From Alphaproteobacteria bacterium (GTDB lineage Bacteria > Myxococcota_A > UBA796 > GCA-2862545), in the NCBI GenBank assembly GCA_020632925.1, contig JACKER010000008.1:372001-436000 (forward strand): a stretch of 64,000 nucleotides of DNA, written 5' to 3'. Both the position numbers and the translations under genes were made by a program. The notes below the pieces were generated by a model. The model was not told where the DNA came from and ran no database searches. It saw only the letters and a program-made list of their open reading frames with translations. This document shows, piece after piece, positions 17,235-26,426 of the stretch. Every line of letters starts with the position of its first letter. Position 1 is the stretch's first letter.

Positions 17235-17354
17235 GGAAGAACGTCGAACCACGAGCCCGCGCGGGACGAGGTCCGCCCGAGCTCACCCCCAACATGCGTC
17301 CGCCCGCGTCGTCCGTCAAGCCTCGCGGGTTACCGGGCTCCCCCGGAGGTCCAC

Positions 17355-19490
17355 GTGCTCGCTCTGCTCGCCCTTTCCGCCCACGCCACCGACGCCGCCG
17401 CGGACGCGGACGCGGGCGCCGCCGACCCCTACCTCTGGCTCGAGGAGGTCCAGGGCAAGAAGGCGCTGGCCTGGGTCGCGAAGCAGGACAAGCGCTCCCA
17501 GAAGCTGCTCGGCAAGGTCGACGGCTTCGAGGCGCTCCGCGACCGCGTGCTCGAGACGCTCACCTCCGACGACCGCATCGCGTGGCCCTCCCAGATGGGC
17601 GACCGCTGGACCAACTTCTGGCAGGACGGCGAGCATGTCCAGGGGATCTGGCGCCGCACCACGCGCGAGGCGTACCTCGGCGGGAAGCCCGAGTGGGAGA
17701 CGGTCATCGACCTGGACCAGCTCTCCGCCGCCGACGGGAAGAGCTGGGTGTGGCACGGCGCCAGCTGCCTCCCCCCGGAGTACCGCCGCTGCCTCGTGTC
17801 GCTGTCGGACGGCGGCGGCGACACCGAGATCGTGCGGGAGTTCGACACCGTCGACCTCGCCTGGGTCGAGGGCGGGTTCACGCTGCCCCCCGCGAAGACC
17901 GACATCGGCTGGCTCGACGCCGACACCGTGCTCGTCGGCACCGATCTCGGCGAGGGCACGCTCACCGACTCCGGGTACCCCCGGCAGGTCCGCCGCTGGA
18001 AGCGCGGCACCCCGATCACCGACGCCGAGATCGTGTTCGAGGGCGAGCAGGCCGACGTCCGCGTCGGCGGCTGGCGCGACCTGACGAAGGGCTTCGAGCG
18101 CACCTGGGTCTACCGCGCGGTCACCTTCTTCACGTCGGAGAACTGGCTCGAGGTCGACGGGAAGCTCGTCCGGATCGAGGTCCCCGAGGACGCCGAGGTG
18201 AACTCCTGGCACGAGTGGCTCATCGTCGACCTCAAGTCCGACTGGGCCGTGCGGTACGACGTGCCCCCGCCCGAGGACCAGCCCGACGCCCCCACCAAGA
18301 CCGTCGAGCGCACCTGGCCCACGGGCAGCGTGCTCGCCATCCGGATCGACGACTTCCTGAAGGGCGACCGTCACTTCCAGCCGCTGTTCACGCCCTCCGA
18401 GCGCGTCTCCTACGCCGGGCTCACCGGGACGAAGAACCACCTCGTGATCGAGGCGCTCGACAACGTCCGCAGCCGCGCCTGGACGCTCACGCCCCAGGAG
18501 GACGGCACGTTCGCGCGCAGCGAGATCACCGGGCTGCCCGAGAACGGCGACTTCGGCATCTGGGCGCTCGACGACGAGGAGGGCGACGAGATCTTCCTGT
18601 CCACCAACGGCTTCCTCACGCCCACCACCGGCATGCTCGGCTCCGCCGCCCCCGGCGCGCCCGCCCCCGAGGTGTTCGCGACCACCCCGGCCCGCTTCGA
18701 CGCCTCCGGCCTCGTCGTCGAGCAGCACGAGGCGATCTCGGCCGACGGCACGCGCATCCCCTACTTCCAGGTCGGCCCGAAGGATCTGCCGCTCGACGGG
18801 ACGACCCCCACCGTCCTCAACGGGTACGGCGGCTTCGAGATCGCGATGACCCCCAACTACTCGCCGGTGATCGGGCAGGGCTGGCTCGAGCGCGGCGGCG
18901 TCTACGTCCTCGCCAACATCCGCGGCGGCGGCGAGTTCGGCCCCGCCTGGCACACCTCGGCGCTCAAGGAGAACCGCCACAAGGCCTACGAGGACTTCGC
19001 GGCGGTCGCCAAGGACCTCATCGCGCGCCAGGTCACGAGCCCCGAGCACCTCGGCGCGTTCGGCGGCAGCAACGGCGGGCTGCTCATGGGCAACATGGCG
19101 ATGAGCTACCCCGAGCTCTTCGAGGCCATCGTCTGCCAGGTCCCCCTGCTCGACATGAAGCGGTACAGCCACCTGCTCGCGGGCGCGTCCTGGATGGGCG
19201 AGTACGGCGACCCCGACGACCCCGCGCAGTGGGCGTACATCCAGACCTTCTCGCCCTACCACCTCGAGCGCGCGGACGGCGACTACCCGACCGTGTTCTT
19301 CCAGACCTCGACGATGGACGACCGCGTCCACCCCGGGCACGCGCGGAAGATGGCGGCCAAGATGCTCGACCACCACCACGACGTGCTCTACTGGGAGAAC
19401 ACGCAGGGCGGACACGGGGGCGCGGCGAACCAGATCCAGCGCGCGAACATGTGGGCGATGGCCTGGACCTTCTTCGCCGAAGAGCTGTAG
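17355..19490 (+). CDS. Prolyl oligopeptidase family serine peptidase
   Basis: S9-type peptidase with a short signal peptide (VLALLALSAHA) and therefore probably periplasmic or secreted. An N-terminal seven-bladed propeller region is followed by the alpha/beta-hydrolase domain. The nucleophile Ser is in GGSNGGLLMG at about residue 571, Asp in TSTMDDRVHP near 654 and His in QGGHGGAAN near 687. The order PYLWLEEVQGKKALAWV at the N-terminus is typical of the family. It cleaves short proline-containing peptides (family knowledge). GTG 17355 follows GGAGG; the frame upstream runs into tmRNA and is excluded. 711 aa is a normal length. Confidence 0.93.
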   Translation: MLALLALSAHATDAAADADAGAADPYLWLEEVQGKKALAWVAKQDKRSQKLLGKVDGFEALRDRVLETLTSDDRIAWPSQMGDRWTNFWQDGEHVQGIWRRTTREAYLGGKPEWETVIDLDQLSAADGKSWVWHGASCLPPEYRRCLVSLSDGGGDTEIVREFDTVDLAWVEGGFTLPPAKTDIGWLDADTVLVGTDLGEGTLTDSGYPRQVRRWKRGTPITDAEIVFEGEQADVRVGGWRDLTKGFERTWVYRAVTFFTSENWLEVDGKLVRIEVPEDAEVNSWHEWLIVDLKSDWAVRYDVPPPEDQPDAPTKTVERTWPTGSVLAIRIDDFLKGDRHFQPLFTPSERVSYAGLTGTKNHLVIEALDNVRSRAWTLTPQEDGTFARSEITGLPENGDFGIWALDDEEGDEIFLSTNGFLTPTTGMLGSAAPGAPAPEVFATTPARFDASGLVVEQHEAISADGTRIPYFQVGPKDLPLDGTTPTVLNGYGGFEIAMTPNYSPVIGQGWLERGGVYVLANIRGGGEFGPAWHTSALKENRHKAYEDFAAVAKDLIARQVTSPEHLGAFGGSNGGLLMGNMAMSYPELFEAIVCQVPLLDMKRYSHLLAGASWMGEYGDPDDPAQWAYIQTFSPYHLERADGDYPTVFFQTSTMDDRVHPGHARKMAAKMLDHHHDVLYWENTQGGHGGAANQIQRANMWAMAWTFFAEEL

Positions 19491-19493
19491 CGC

Positions 19494-19691
19494 CTACAGC
19501 AGGATCTTGAGCGGGAGCAGGATCAGCTTGAGGGGCAGCAGGCAGACCCACGCCACGATCCCCAGGAGCTTGCCGAACAGCGCGAACACCTGGGTCCCGC
19601 CCGCCATCAGCTTCAGCGGCAGCACCACGAAGAGCTTGATCGGCAGCACCACGAACACCGTCACCAGCAGCGAGATCAGACCCGAGAGCAT
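19494..19691 (-). CDS. Small hydrophobic membrane protein, 65 aa
   Basis: Almost wholly hydrophobic, with repeated LPLKL/LPIKL units: VVLPIKLFVVLPLKLMAGG, then LLPLKLILLPLKILL at the C-terminus. Lysines at near-regular spacing suggest membrane-inserted or amphipathic helices. A GGAGGA ribosome site lies 6-11 bases before ATG 19691, supporting translation. It is convergent with the peptidase gene, 3 bases apart, and divergent from the next lipoprotein. No family recognised. Confidence 0.7.
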   Translation of the reverse strand: MLSGLISLLVTVFVVLPIKLFVVLPLKLMAGGTQVFALFGKLLGIVAWVCLLPLKLILLPLKILL

Positions 19692-19774
19692 GTGTGTCGT
19701 CCTCCACCGATGGGGACGTGCACCTGGCCGGGATCATTTCAGCCGCCGATGCTACCGTGCGTCCGGAGGTGTCG

Positions 19775-20350
19775 ATGCGCGTCGCCGCGATCATGGTGCT
19801 CGGCCTGCTCGCCGCGTGCCGGGGTCGTGAGGCCGGGCCCTCGCCCGACGAGCGGGGGGAGGTCTTCTACTGGTGGATCGAGTCGCACCAGGAGCCCGTG
19901 TGGGGCGAGTGCAGCGACGACCCGGACCTGCGGGCCACCTCCGACGCCTACGACAACATCGACGGGTCCTACATCTTCTACCAGGTGGCCGACGACGGCG
20001 CGACCGCGACCGCGATGAGCTGCGAGACCACCGCCGCCAGCAGCTGCGTGCCGCGCGATCCGCCGCTCGTGATGACGGTGGACGGCCACCACCTCGTCGG
20101 CGAGGGCCTGATCTCGGAGACGCCATACGACAACGCGGACTGCACTCAGGTCGCCTGGCTCGGCCAGGACCTGACGGACGAAGGGGGCACGCTCGCGTTC
20201 ACCTTCACCACGCGCTTCGACCTCGACGGTCCGGACTGCCAGATGGTCGAGGACCAGCTCGCCGGCACCTCGTCCAACGGGTACGGCGTCGACGGCTGCA
20301 CGCTCACCGTCGAGGGCACCGCCGTCTACGAAGACTCCCGGGCCCCCTGA
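19775..20350 (+). CDS. Hypothetical lipoprotein
   Basis: A lipobox LLAAC follows an MRVAAIMVLG signal segment, so the mature protein should be lipid-anchored from Cys16. The body, about 175 aa, is acidic with several cysteines (SCVPRD, DNADCTQ, GPDCQM, DGCTL) likely paired as disulphides. No domain recognised. ATG 19775 has GGAGGT just upstream; the frame from 19694 is a shadow extension over the promoter region. It converges with the GAF gene. Confidence 0.72.
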   Translation: MRVAAIMVLGLLAACRGREAGPSPDERGEVFYWWIESHQEPVWGECSDDPDLRATSDAYDNIDGSYIFYQVADDGATATAMSCETTAASSCVPRDPPLVMTVDGHHLVGEGLISETPYDNADCTQVAWLGQDLTDEGGTLAFTFTTRFDLDGPDCQMVEDQLAGTSSNGYGVDGCTLTVEGTAVYEDSRAP

Positions 20351-20355
20351 TCCCC

Positions 20356-21219
20356 TCAGTGAGCCAGGCGCTCCGCGAGCGTCGACGCGATGCCCGTCAG
20401 TGTCTCGATCTCGGCGTCGCCGAAGCGCTGGCCGCTCGTGAGGTTCATCAGCTCGAGCACGCCGAGCACCTTGTCGCCGTGCAGCACCGGGACCACGCAC
20501 ATCTCCTTCGTGACGTACCCCGTGAGCGCGTCGACCTCGCCGCAGTGCCGGGGATCCTCGTGCGCGTTCGCCAGCACGACCGTCCGCCGCTTCTCCATCG
20601 CGAAGCCCGCCGCGCCCGTCCCGAGCGGCAAGCGCACGCCCACGAGCTTGCGCGAGGCCGGCCCGTCCACCGCGAGGAACCGGAGGTACCCCCGCTCCTC
20701 GAGGATCACCGCCCCCGACTCCGCCGGGATCTGCCGCCGCGCGGCATCCAGCGCGAGCTGACAGGCCTGCGAGACCGTCTCCGCGTCCAGGATGGCGCCG
20801 TTGGGCGAGTCCTCCACGAGCTCGATCGCGTCCGCCGGGAGCTCGAAGATCGGCTCCACCGACGCGTCGTCGTCGTCGTCGTCCCCGCCGAGCGAGAGCT
20901 CGCCGCTCTCGGAGACGTCGTCGTCCTCGTCCGCCAGCGGCAGCGCGGCCTCGACCGTCTCCGCCTCCGCCGTGTCCTCCGCGGGGGCCGGAGCGGACGC
21001 CTCGGCCTCGGCCTCGTCCATGCCCGTCACGACGTACCCGGTGCCCGTCGCGATGTCCCTCGCGATGACCGTGCCGTTCGGCAGCACCTCGCACGCGAGG
21101 CGCGTGAGATCCGGGACGCGCCCCAGCTCCTCCAGGCCACGCCCGAGCGCCACGATCCAGTTCCGTCCTTGGACCTGGACCGCCGCGAGTCCTCGCGCCG
21201 TGACCGACCAGCTGCGCAT
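20356..21219 (-). CDS. GAF domain protein with acidic linker
   Basis: 287 aa, cytosolic. An N-terminal 60-residue unit (VTARGLAAVQVQGRNWIVALG) is followed by a very acidic, low-complexity linker (residues about 75-135, including runs of Asp). From about 150 there is a GAF domain: AVILEERGYLRFLAVDGP, RLPLGTGAAGFAM, VVPVLHGDKVLGVLELMN. GAF domains bind cyclic nucleotides or other small ligands and mediate signalling. No output domain is present, so it is probably a partner of a kinase or cyclase. Divergent from the flippase-like gene. Confidence 0.85.
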   Translation of the reverse strand: MRSWSVTARGLAAVQVQGRNWIVALGRGLEELGRVPDLTRLACEVLPNGTVIARDIATGTGYVVTGMDEAEAEASAPAPAEDTAEAETVEAALPLADEDDDVSESGELSLGGDDDDDDASVEPIFELPADAIELVEDSPNGAILDAETVSQACQLALDAARRQIPAESGAVILEERGYLRFLAVDGPASRKLVGVRLPLGTGAAGFAMEKRRTVVLANAHEDPRHCGEVDALTGYVTKEMCVVPVLHGDKVLGVLELMNLTSGQRFGDAEIETLTGIASTLAERLAH

Positions 21220-21272
21220 CGCCCCGAGCGTACCCCGATGCGGGCCGGAGCGCAGCAGGATAGGCGCGCCCC

Positions 21273-22265
21273 ATGAGCGAGCCGGTCGACCAGGACGCCA
21301 CCCCCGAGGCCATCGGCCGCTTTCGCCGCTGGGCGGCCGTCGCCGTGGCGCTCGCGGTCCTGGGGTACGTCGCGTACGCCGTGTGGAAGGGCTGGTCCGA
21401 GACGAGCGCCCAGCTCGTGGGCTTCTCCTGGCCGCTGTACGTCCCCGTCCTCGCGCTCACCGCCGTCAACTACGGCCTCCGCTACTTCAAGTGGGCGTAC
21501 TTCCTGCGCGTCCTCGGCATCCGCGTCCCCCACCGGACCAACGGCTGGATCTTCGCGTCCGGGCTCGCCATGGTCATCAGCCCCGCGAAGGCCGGCGAGG
21601 TCGTGAAGCCCTGGATGGTTCGCCAGACCGCCGGCGCGCCCTACACCCGCACCATCCCCGCCCTCATCGCCGAGCGCGGCACCGACGGGCTCGCGGTCGT
21701 GATCCTGGCCGCGTTCTCGGTCTCCACCTACTACGCCGAGGCGACCTCGCTCATCTTCGGCACCCTCGCCGCCATCCTCGCCGTCGTCGGCGCGATCGCG
21801 GTGCGCCCGGTCGCCGTCGCCCTGATCGGCCTCGTGGGTCGCATCCCGCCGCTGGCCGGGCTCTCGCACCGCCTGCTCGACACGTACGAGGCCACCCGCG
21901 CCTGCCTGTCGCCCATCCCCTTCCTCGTCACCATGACCGCCTCGCTCGTGGCCTGGGGTGCGGAGTGCGTCGGCTACTGGCTCGTGTTCCGCGGGCTCGG
22001 GGTCGACGCGCCGCTCGACGCCTGCACGTTCCTCTACGCCTTCGCGACCGTGTTCGGCGCCCCCTCGCCCGGCGGGATGGGCATCGCCGACGCCGCGCTC
22101 GCCGAGGGCGCGGTCGCGGTGCTGGACGGCGTGGACGCGCCCACCGCGCTGGCCGCCTCGCTCCTGATCCGCGTCGCTACGCTATGGTTCGGCGTGGCGC
22201 TCGGGGCGGTCGCGCTGTTGCGGACCGAGACCGTCATCGACGAGGCCCGCGCCGCCCGGAGCTGA
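21273..22265 (+). CDS. Lysylphosphatidylglycerol synthase TM region/UPF0104-type flippase-like membrane protein
   Basis: 330 aa with about eight membrane helices. It shows the family signatures RYFKWAYFLRVLGI near the N-terminus, ISPAKAGEVVKPWM, AERGTDGLAVVIL, and the SPGGMGIADAAL element close to the C-terminus. Related proteins flip or transfer lipids such as glycolipids or aminoacyl-lipids across the inner membrane (family knowledge; substrate unknown). An AGGA ribosome site stands somewhat far upstream of ATG 21273. The nitrilase gene starts 2 bases after its stop, so the two are in one operon. Confidence 0.87.
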   Translation: MSEPVDQDATPEAIGRFRRWAAVAVALAVLGYVAYAVWKGWSETSAQLVGFSWPLYVPVLALTAVNYGLRYFKWAYFLRVLGIRVPHRTNGWIFASGLAMVISPAKAGEVVKPWMVRQTAGAPYTRTIPALIAERGTDGLAVVILAAFSVSTYYAEATSLIFGTLAAILAVVGAIAVRPVAVALIGLVGRIPPLAGLSHRLLDTYEATRACLSPIPFLVTMTASLVAWGAECVGYWLVFRGLGVDAPLDACTFLYAFATVFGAPSPGGMGIADAALAEGAVAVLDGVDAPTALAASLLIRVATLWFGVALGAVALLRTETVIDEARAARS

Positions 22266-22267
22266 GC

Positions 22268-23080
22268 TTGTTCCTCGCCGCCGCCGTCCAGATGACCTCG
22301 ACCAGCGATGCCGAGGGCAACCTCGAGCAGGCCACGGACGGCATCCGCCGCGCCGCGCGCTACGGCTGCTCCTTCGTCGCGACCCCCGAGAACACCGACT
22401 ACCTCGGACCCCACGGCGAGAAGGTGAAGCGCGCCCAGACCCTCGAGGGTCCCCTGTGCGCCCACTACGCCGGCCTCGCCCGCGAGCACGGCCTGCACCT
22501 GCTCCTCGGGAGCTTCGCCGAGAGGAGTGAGGACCCCGCTCGCTGCTACAACACGAGCGTGCTCTTCGGGCCCGACGGTCGGATCCTCGCGTCGTACCGC
22601 AAGATCCACCTGTTCGACGTGGACGTGTCGCCCGAGACCCGGTTCAAGGAGTCGGACACGGTGGTCCCCGGCGAGCGCGTGGTGGTCGCCGAGACGCCGC
22701 TCGCGAAGGTCGGGATGAGCGTGTGCTACGACCTGCGCTTCCCCGAGCTGTACCGCGCGCTGCGGGACGCGGGCGCGACGCTGATCACCATCCCGTCGGC
22801 GTTCACGCTGACGACCGGCAAGGACCACTGGGAGCCCCTGATCCGCGCCCGCGCGATCGAGACCCAGTGCTACGTGATCGCCGCCGGCCAGCAGGGCCAG
22901 CACGACGACGGCGGCCTGCGCGCGAGCTGGGGCCACTCCATGATCGTGGACCCGTGGGGGCACGTCGTCGGCATGGCGTCGGACGGCCCGGGCCTGGCGG
23001 TCGCCGAGATCGACGTGCGGCGCGTGGAGACGGTCCGCCGCGGCATCCCCCTCGCCTCCCACCGGCGGCTCCCGTGCTGA
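22268..23080 (+). CDS. Carbon-nitrogen hydrolase (nitrilase superfamily, Nit/deaminated-glutathione amidase type)
   Basis: The catalytic Glu-Lys-Cys triad is present: TPENTDY, SYRKIHLFDVD and SVCYDLRFPELYR (Cys near residue 152). The IHLFDVD and CYDLRFPELYR blocks are typical of the Nit1/Nit2 branch that hydrolyses deaminated glutathione as metabolite repair (family knowledge; substrate inferred). 270 aa, cytosolic. The start is TTG 22268, with GGAG upstream and family residues beginning immediately. The stop overlaps the next gene's GTG by 7 bases, giving a translationally coupled cluster. Confidence 0.92.
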   Translation: MFLAAAVQMTSTSDAEGNLEQATDGIRRAARYGCSFVATPENTDYLGPHGEKVKRAQTLEGPLCAHYAGLAREHGLHLLLGSFAERSEDPARCYNTSVLFGPDGRILASYRKIHLFDVDVSPETRFKESDTVVPGERVVVAETPLAKVGMSVCYDLRFPELYRALRDAGATLITIPSAFTLTTGKDHWEPLIRARAIETQCYVIAAGQQGQHDDGGLRASWGHSMIVDPWGHVVGMASDGPGLAVAEIDVRRVETVRRGIPLASHRRLPC

Positions 23081-23898
23081 TCGTCGGCGCCGCCCTCGCC
23101 GCCGAGCCCGCCCACCCCGACGACGAGGTCGCCGCGCGCACCGAGGCGAGCGCTCGCTACGGCAAGGAGATCCCCTGGGCCGCGATGTGCTTCGCGCGCC
23201 CCACGCCGTGGGAGGGCCTCGCGCCGCTGGTGGTCGGCGTGAGCAAGGCGGCCACGGGCTGCGAGCCGTACGGCGTCGTGCTCGACGGCGCCTGGACGGA
23301 GCCCACGTCGGTCCCCGGCTGGGCCGACACCCCCGCCGACCAGCGCGAGGCGCACGCGACCGCCTGGGTGGACCAGGTGCTCCTCGCGTTCGCCCAGCCC
23401 ACCGGCCAGCCGACGGTCGCCACCGCCCGCGACGGCGCCGTCACCGTGGCCCGCGAGCTGCTGCGCCGCGACGGTCGCGACCGTCGGACCGCTGAGGCCG
23501 TCCACACCGTGGTGATCGGCGTCGACGGCATCGCGACCACGACCGAGGAGGTCCGCCGCAGCTGGGAGACGACCTTCGCGCTGCAGCACCTGTCGACCGA
23601 GGGGCTCGGCGGCCAGGGCGCGGTGCACCAGGCGCTCGAGCAGGTCGGCGGCGGGCTCGGCCAGTGCATCGCGGAGGGCTGGCGCGCCGATCACGCGTTC
23701 CGCGGCGCCACGCGCCTGCAGTGGACGGTGGCCGCGGGAGCGGTGACCCAGGTGGCGGTCGTGCAGATCGGCGAGGGCGACGTGCCGGCCCTCCCCGAGC
23801 CCGTGGTGCGCTGCATCGGCAACGCGATCCGTCGCGTCCGCTGGGGCGACGACGCCGCCGGGACCACGATGTGGGTCTTCCTGGTGGATCGAAGGTAG
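23074..23898 (+). CDS. Secreted protein with AgmX/PglI-like C-terminal domain
   Basis: 274 aa. A short signal segment (VLIVGAALAAE) is followed by an unassigned region. The C-terminal 80 residues have the layout of the AgmX/PglI C-terminal domain known from Myxococcus motility proteins: a conserved Cys, LQWTVAAGAVTQVAV, then PVVRCIGNAIRRVRW and a hydrophobic end strand MWVFLV. The family domain resembles TonB C-termini and sits in periplasm-spanning or gliding proteins; the role here is unknown. GTG 23074 overlaps the nitrilase stop. Confidence 0.7.
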   Translation: MLIVGAALAAEPAHPDDEVAARTEASARYGKEIPWAAMCFARPTPWEGLAPLVVGVSKAATGCEPYGVVLDGAWTEPTSVPGWADTPADQREAHATAWVDQVLLAFAQPTGQPTVATARDGAVTVARELLRRDGRDRRTAEAVHTVVIGVDGIATTTEEVRRSWETTFALQHLSTEGLGGQGAVHQALEQVGGGLGQCIAEGWRADHAFRGATRLQWTVAAGAVTQVAVVQIGEGDVPALPEPVVRCIGNAIRRVRWGDDAAGTTMWVFLVDRR

Positions 23899-23941
23899 CG
23901 CTCCGGGCGACGTCCGGTGTCCGATGGACGTGGAGGGACAC

Positions 23942-24562
23942 ATGTGGTTGGCAGCAGCGCTGGTGGGATGCATCGTACAGACCAACGATCCGGGCACCCC
24001 CGGCGCGCCCGGCACGATCGAGCTGTCGTGGACCGTGGGCGCCGCAGGCTGCGAAGCCGCCGGGGTCGCGGACATCGAGGTCCAGGTCGGCCAGCAGACG
24101 CAGACCTTCGCCTGCGCGGCCGGCGAGGCCACGATCAGCGCCGCCCCCGGGCGCTATGACATCGACGCGATCGGGCTCGATGCGGACGGCGCCGAGCGCT
24201 ACTCCGGGTCCACCTCGGTCTCCGTGATCAGCGACGAGACCTCGTCCGCGCACGTCGTCCTCTCGGCCCTCCCGGCGGCCCTGCGGCTGACCTGGTTCTT
24301 CGAGAACGGCCGTCTCTGCTCCGCGAACGGCGTCTCCGACATCAGCGCCACCCTGTTCGACGACCAGGACTTCCTGATCGACGAGCAGGACGTGGACTGC
24401 GACGCAGGCGAGCTCGAGTTCGCCGAGCTCATGCCCGGCACGTACGCCGCGGTCCTCGTCGCGCACGACGGCTCCGGCGTCCCCCTGTTCGAGGGCGACG
24501 CGACGGCCGATCTGGACAAGGGCGACCACCTCATGGTCGAGGTCGAGCTCTTCGCCCACTGA
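23942..24562 (+). CDS. Hypothetical lipoprotein
   Basis: 206 aa. The signal peptide MWLAAALVGC gives a lipobox-like LVGC, and a GTPGAPGT spacer follows. The mature part looks like two beta-sandwich repeats (ELSWTVGAAGCEAAGVADIEV and LRLTWFFENGRLCSANGVSDI), each with a W-x-(F/V) and Cys-Cys pattern; this is an internal duplication of roughly 90 residues. ATG 23942 follows GGAGGG. Possibly a surface carbohydrate-binding or adhesin-like protein, but no family is recognised. Confidence 0.7.
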   Translation: MWLAAALVGCIVQTNDPGTPGAPGTIELSWTVGAAGCEAAGVADIEVQVGQQTQTFACAAGEATISAAPGRYDIDAIGLDADGAERYSGSTSVSVISDETSSAHVVLSALPAALRLTWFFENGRLCSANGVSDISATLFDDQDFLIDEQDVDCDAGELEFAELMPGTYAAVLVAHDGSGVPLFEGDATADLDKGDHLMVEVELFAH

Positions 24563-24611
24563 TCCTGGGATTCCCGGCCGCTGCGCGGCCTCCCCACCCC
24601 ACCCTCCCCGA

Positions 24612-24638
24612 CCCTCCCGCCCCGGGTGGGCGGGAGGG
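24612..24638. terminator. Strong GC hairpin between convergent genes
   Basis: CCCTCCCGCCC (24612-24622) pairs perfectly with 24628-24638 around a 5-base loop. It lacks a U-run on either side, so a bidirectional, factor-assisted terminator is more likely than a classic intrinsic one. A smaller hairpin, GGCCGC-TGC-GCGGCC, lies just upstream near 24577. Confidence 0.55.
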
Positions 24639-24685
24639 CGCACGGGGCAGGTGCCGGCCGGGGGTGGACGACCTGACCCCTGCGA

Positions 24686-25207
24686 TCACTGGCGGGCGGC
24701 GCGCCCCGCGTCGACGAGGCGCTTCGCGACCCAGGCGGCCGCTGTCTCGTCGTGCCGCTCCATCTCGACGACCAGCGGCTCGCGCCCGGCGACGTTCACG
24801 AGGACGTGCCACCGCTGGTACCCGGCCTCGACGGGGCTCGCGGTCCCGATCGCGCGCAGGTCCACCCGGTCCTGGCGGTCCACCTGGCCGTCGGTGGTCA
24901 CCGTCACCTCCGCGGAGGTGGGGCCGATGGCGAGCGTGAGCTCCGAGCGCTGGCGGCGGGCCACGCGCATCGCGTCCCACACCATCCAGGCCACGGCGGC
25001 GAGGATCACGAGGAGCGCGAGCCCGCGCACCACCAGGTCCCCGACGAACAGGCCCCCGCCGCCCGCGACGAGCACCACCCAGCGGAGCCAGCGCAGCACG
25101 CGCAGATCGTTCCGGCCGCCCTCCTCGAGGTACGGCAGGATCGTGAGCCGCACGGTGTCACCGTCGCGCCGCACCTTCACCCCACCAGGGGCACGCTCCT
25201 CGCTCAT
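24686..25207 (-). CDS. Membrane protein with two helices and cytosolic domain
   Basis: 173 aa. A hydrophilic N-terminus is followed by two adjacent membrane segments (WVVLVAGGGGLFVGDLVV and ALLVILAAVAWMVWDAM) and a C-terminal soluble beta-rich part (ELTLAIGPTSAEVTVTTDG) with a final amphipathic helix. The layout resembles small PH-domain-like membrane proteins (weak). ATG 25207 has GGGAG upstream. It lies 13 bases downstream of the 374-aa secreted protein gene, same strand, so probably one operon. Confidence 0.7.
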   Translation of the reverse strand: MSEERAPGGVKVRRDGDTVRLTILPYLEEGGRNDLRVLRWLRWVVLVAGGGGLFVGDLVVRGLALLVILAAVAWMVWDAMRVARRQRSELTLAIGPTSAEVTVTTDGQVDRQDRVDLRAIGTASPVEAGYQRWHVLVNVAGREPLVVEMERHDETAAAWVAKRLVDAGRAARQ

Positions 25208-25220
25208 CCGGCTCCCGCGC

Positions 25221-26345
25221 TCACTCTGCCGGGCAACGTACCACCGGGACCGAGCCGCGGAGCTCGTAGCCGAGCGCGCCCACGGAGACGCCGGACAGTC
25301 CGCCGAAGTCCACGCGATCACCCTCCAGCTTCGGCGCTGCCGCCTTCCCGTTCCAGCTCCGCGGCGGCGCGACCAGCTTGCCCGAGACCGACCAGAACAC
25401 GAGCTCCTTGCCCTTCGTCTCGAGGCTCATCGACACGTCCTCGTCCATGTAGTGGAACATCCGGTCGCAGGTCAGCTCCAGCGTCGACAGCTCCAGCCCG
25501 TGATCGGGCGACCAGCGCGCGCCCTTCACCTCGAACCAGCGCCCACCGACCCCCATCCAGGCGCCCCCTGCTCCCGCGGCGTCCGCGCCGACCGTCGGCG
25601 GTGCCGCGGCCCCACACCAGACGGCGTCCAGCGGCCCGGTCACCGTCGTCGTGCGGCCACTGTCCGGACCGGGCGTCAGCGGGGCGAAGGACAGCGTCAT
25701 CACCGGCCCCGCTCCCACGCCCTTCACGGGCCGCTCGGAGGCCCCGCTGACGAAGTAGTCGTCCACCGCTCCCGTCGCTGCCTCCATCACGGACTGGACA
25801 CCCCAGCCCGACGCGTCGTCGTCGATGTAGCGCCACAGCACGAGCTCGCGGTCCCCGAGGTGGCCCTCGCCGCACGCGTGCAGGACGCCGCTGTCGTCGA
25901 TCTGCAGGACCACGCCACCGTCGCGCTCCTCGGCGATCACGCTCCCCAGCGGACGCCCGCACCAGGTCGCGTGGACGGGGCCCGCCACCTTCGTGGTCAC
26001 GCCGTCGTCCAGCTCCACCGGAACCTCGGCGAAGACGAGGTCCACCGCGCCCTTCGCAGTCCCGCCGAGCCCGGTCACGAGGTGCTCGCCCTCGGCGTAC
26101 CAGACCCCGCTCGCGCCACCCTCGGTGCGGACGTCGACCTGGGCCAGCGACCAGCCCTTCCCGTCGTCGGTCCGGCGGAGCGACAGCCGGCGAGCCTCCT
26201 CGCCGTCCGCCAGCTCACAGCTCGGGGCGCCTGCGGCGAGCTGGACGACGATCTCCCCTTCCGACCAGCGCGCCACCGCGCCCATCGGGGCTTCCTTCGG
26301 CGGGGCCTTCGCCAGCGCGCCGCTCGTCACGACCATCCACCACAT
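25221..26345 (-). CDS. Secreted hypothetical protein
   Basis: 374 aa with an N-terminal signal segment (MWWMVVTSGALA). The mature protein is beta-rich and seems built of three loosely repeated units, each with a WCG or SCEL cysteine and a VxxLEL-type strand, suggesting an internal repeat. ATG 26345 has GGAGG 5 bases upstream. The next start (helicase) lies divergently 95 bases away. Function not recognised. Confidence 0.7.
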   Translation of the reverse strand: MWWMVVTSGALAKAPPKEAPMGAVARWSEGEIVVQLAAGAPSCELADGEEARRLSLRRTDDGKGWSLAQVDVRTEGGASGVWYAEGEHLVTGLGGTAKGAVDLVFAEVPVELDDGVTTKVAGPVHATWCGRPLGSVIAEERDGGVVLQIDDSGVLHACGEGHLGDRELVLWRYIDDDASGWGVQSVMEAATGAVDDYFVSGASERPVKGVGAGPVMTLSFAPLTPGPDSGRTTTVTGPLDAVWCGAAAPPTVGADAAGAGGAWMGVGGRWFEVKGARWSPDHGLELSTLELTCDRMFHYMDEDVSMSLETKGKELVFWSVSGKLVAPPRSWNGKAAAPKLEGDRVDFGGLSGVSVGALGYELRGSVPVVRCPAE

Positions 26346-26426
26346 GGAACCTCCGAGCGAACCAGGTCCCACCGAAACGCCGCCGAGGCTCGTATCCGCT
26401 CGTAACAAAGGCCCCCGCCGAACGGT

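Noticed and set aside
17151..17354. N-terminal extension of the prolyl oligopeptidase
   Set aside because: It overlaps ssrA on the other strand; GTG 17355 has GGAGG and opens a signal peptide.
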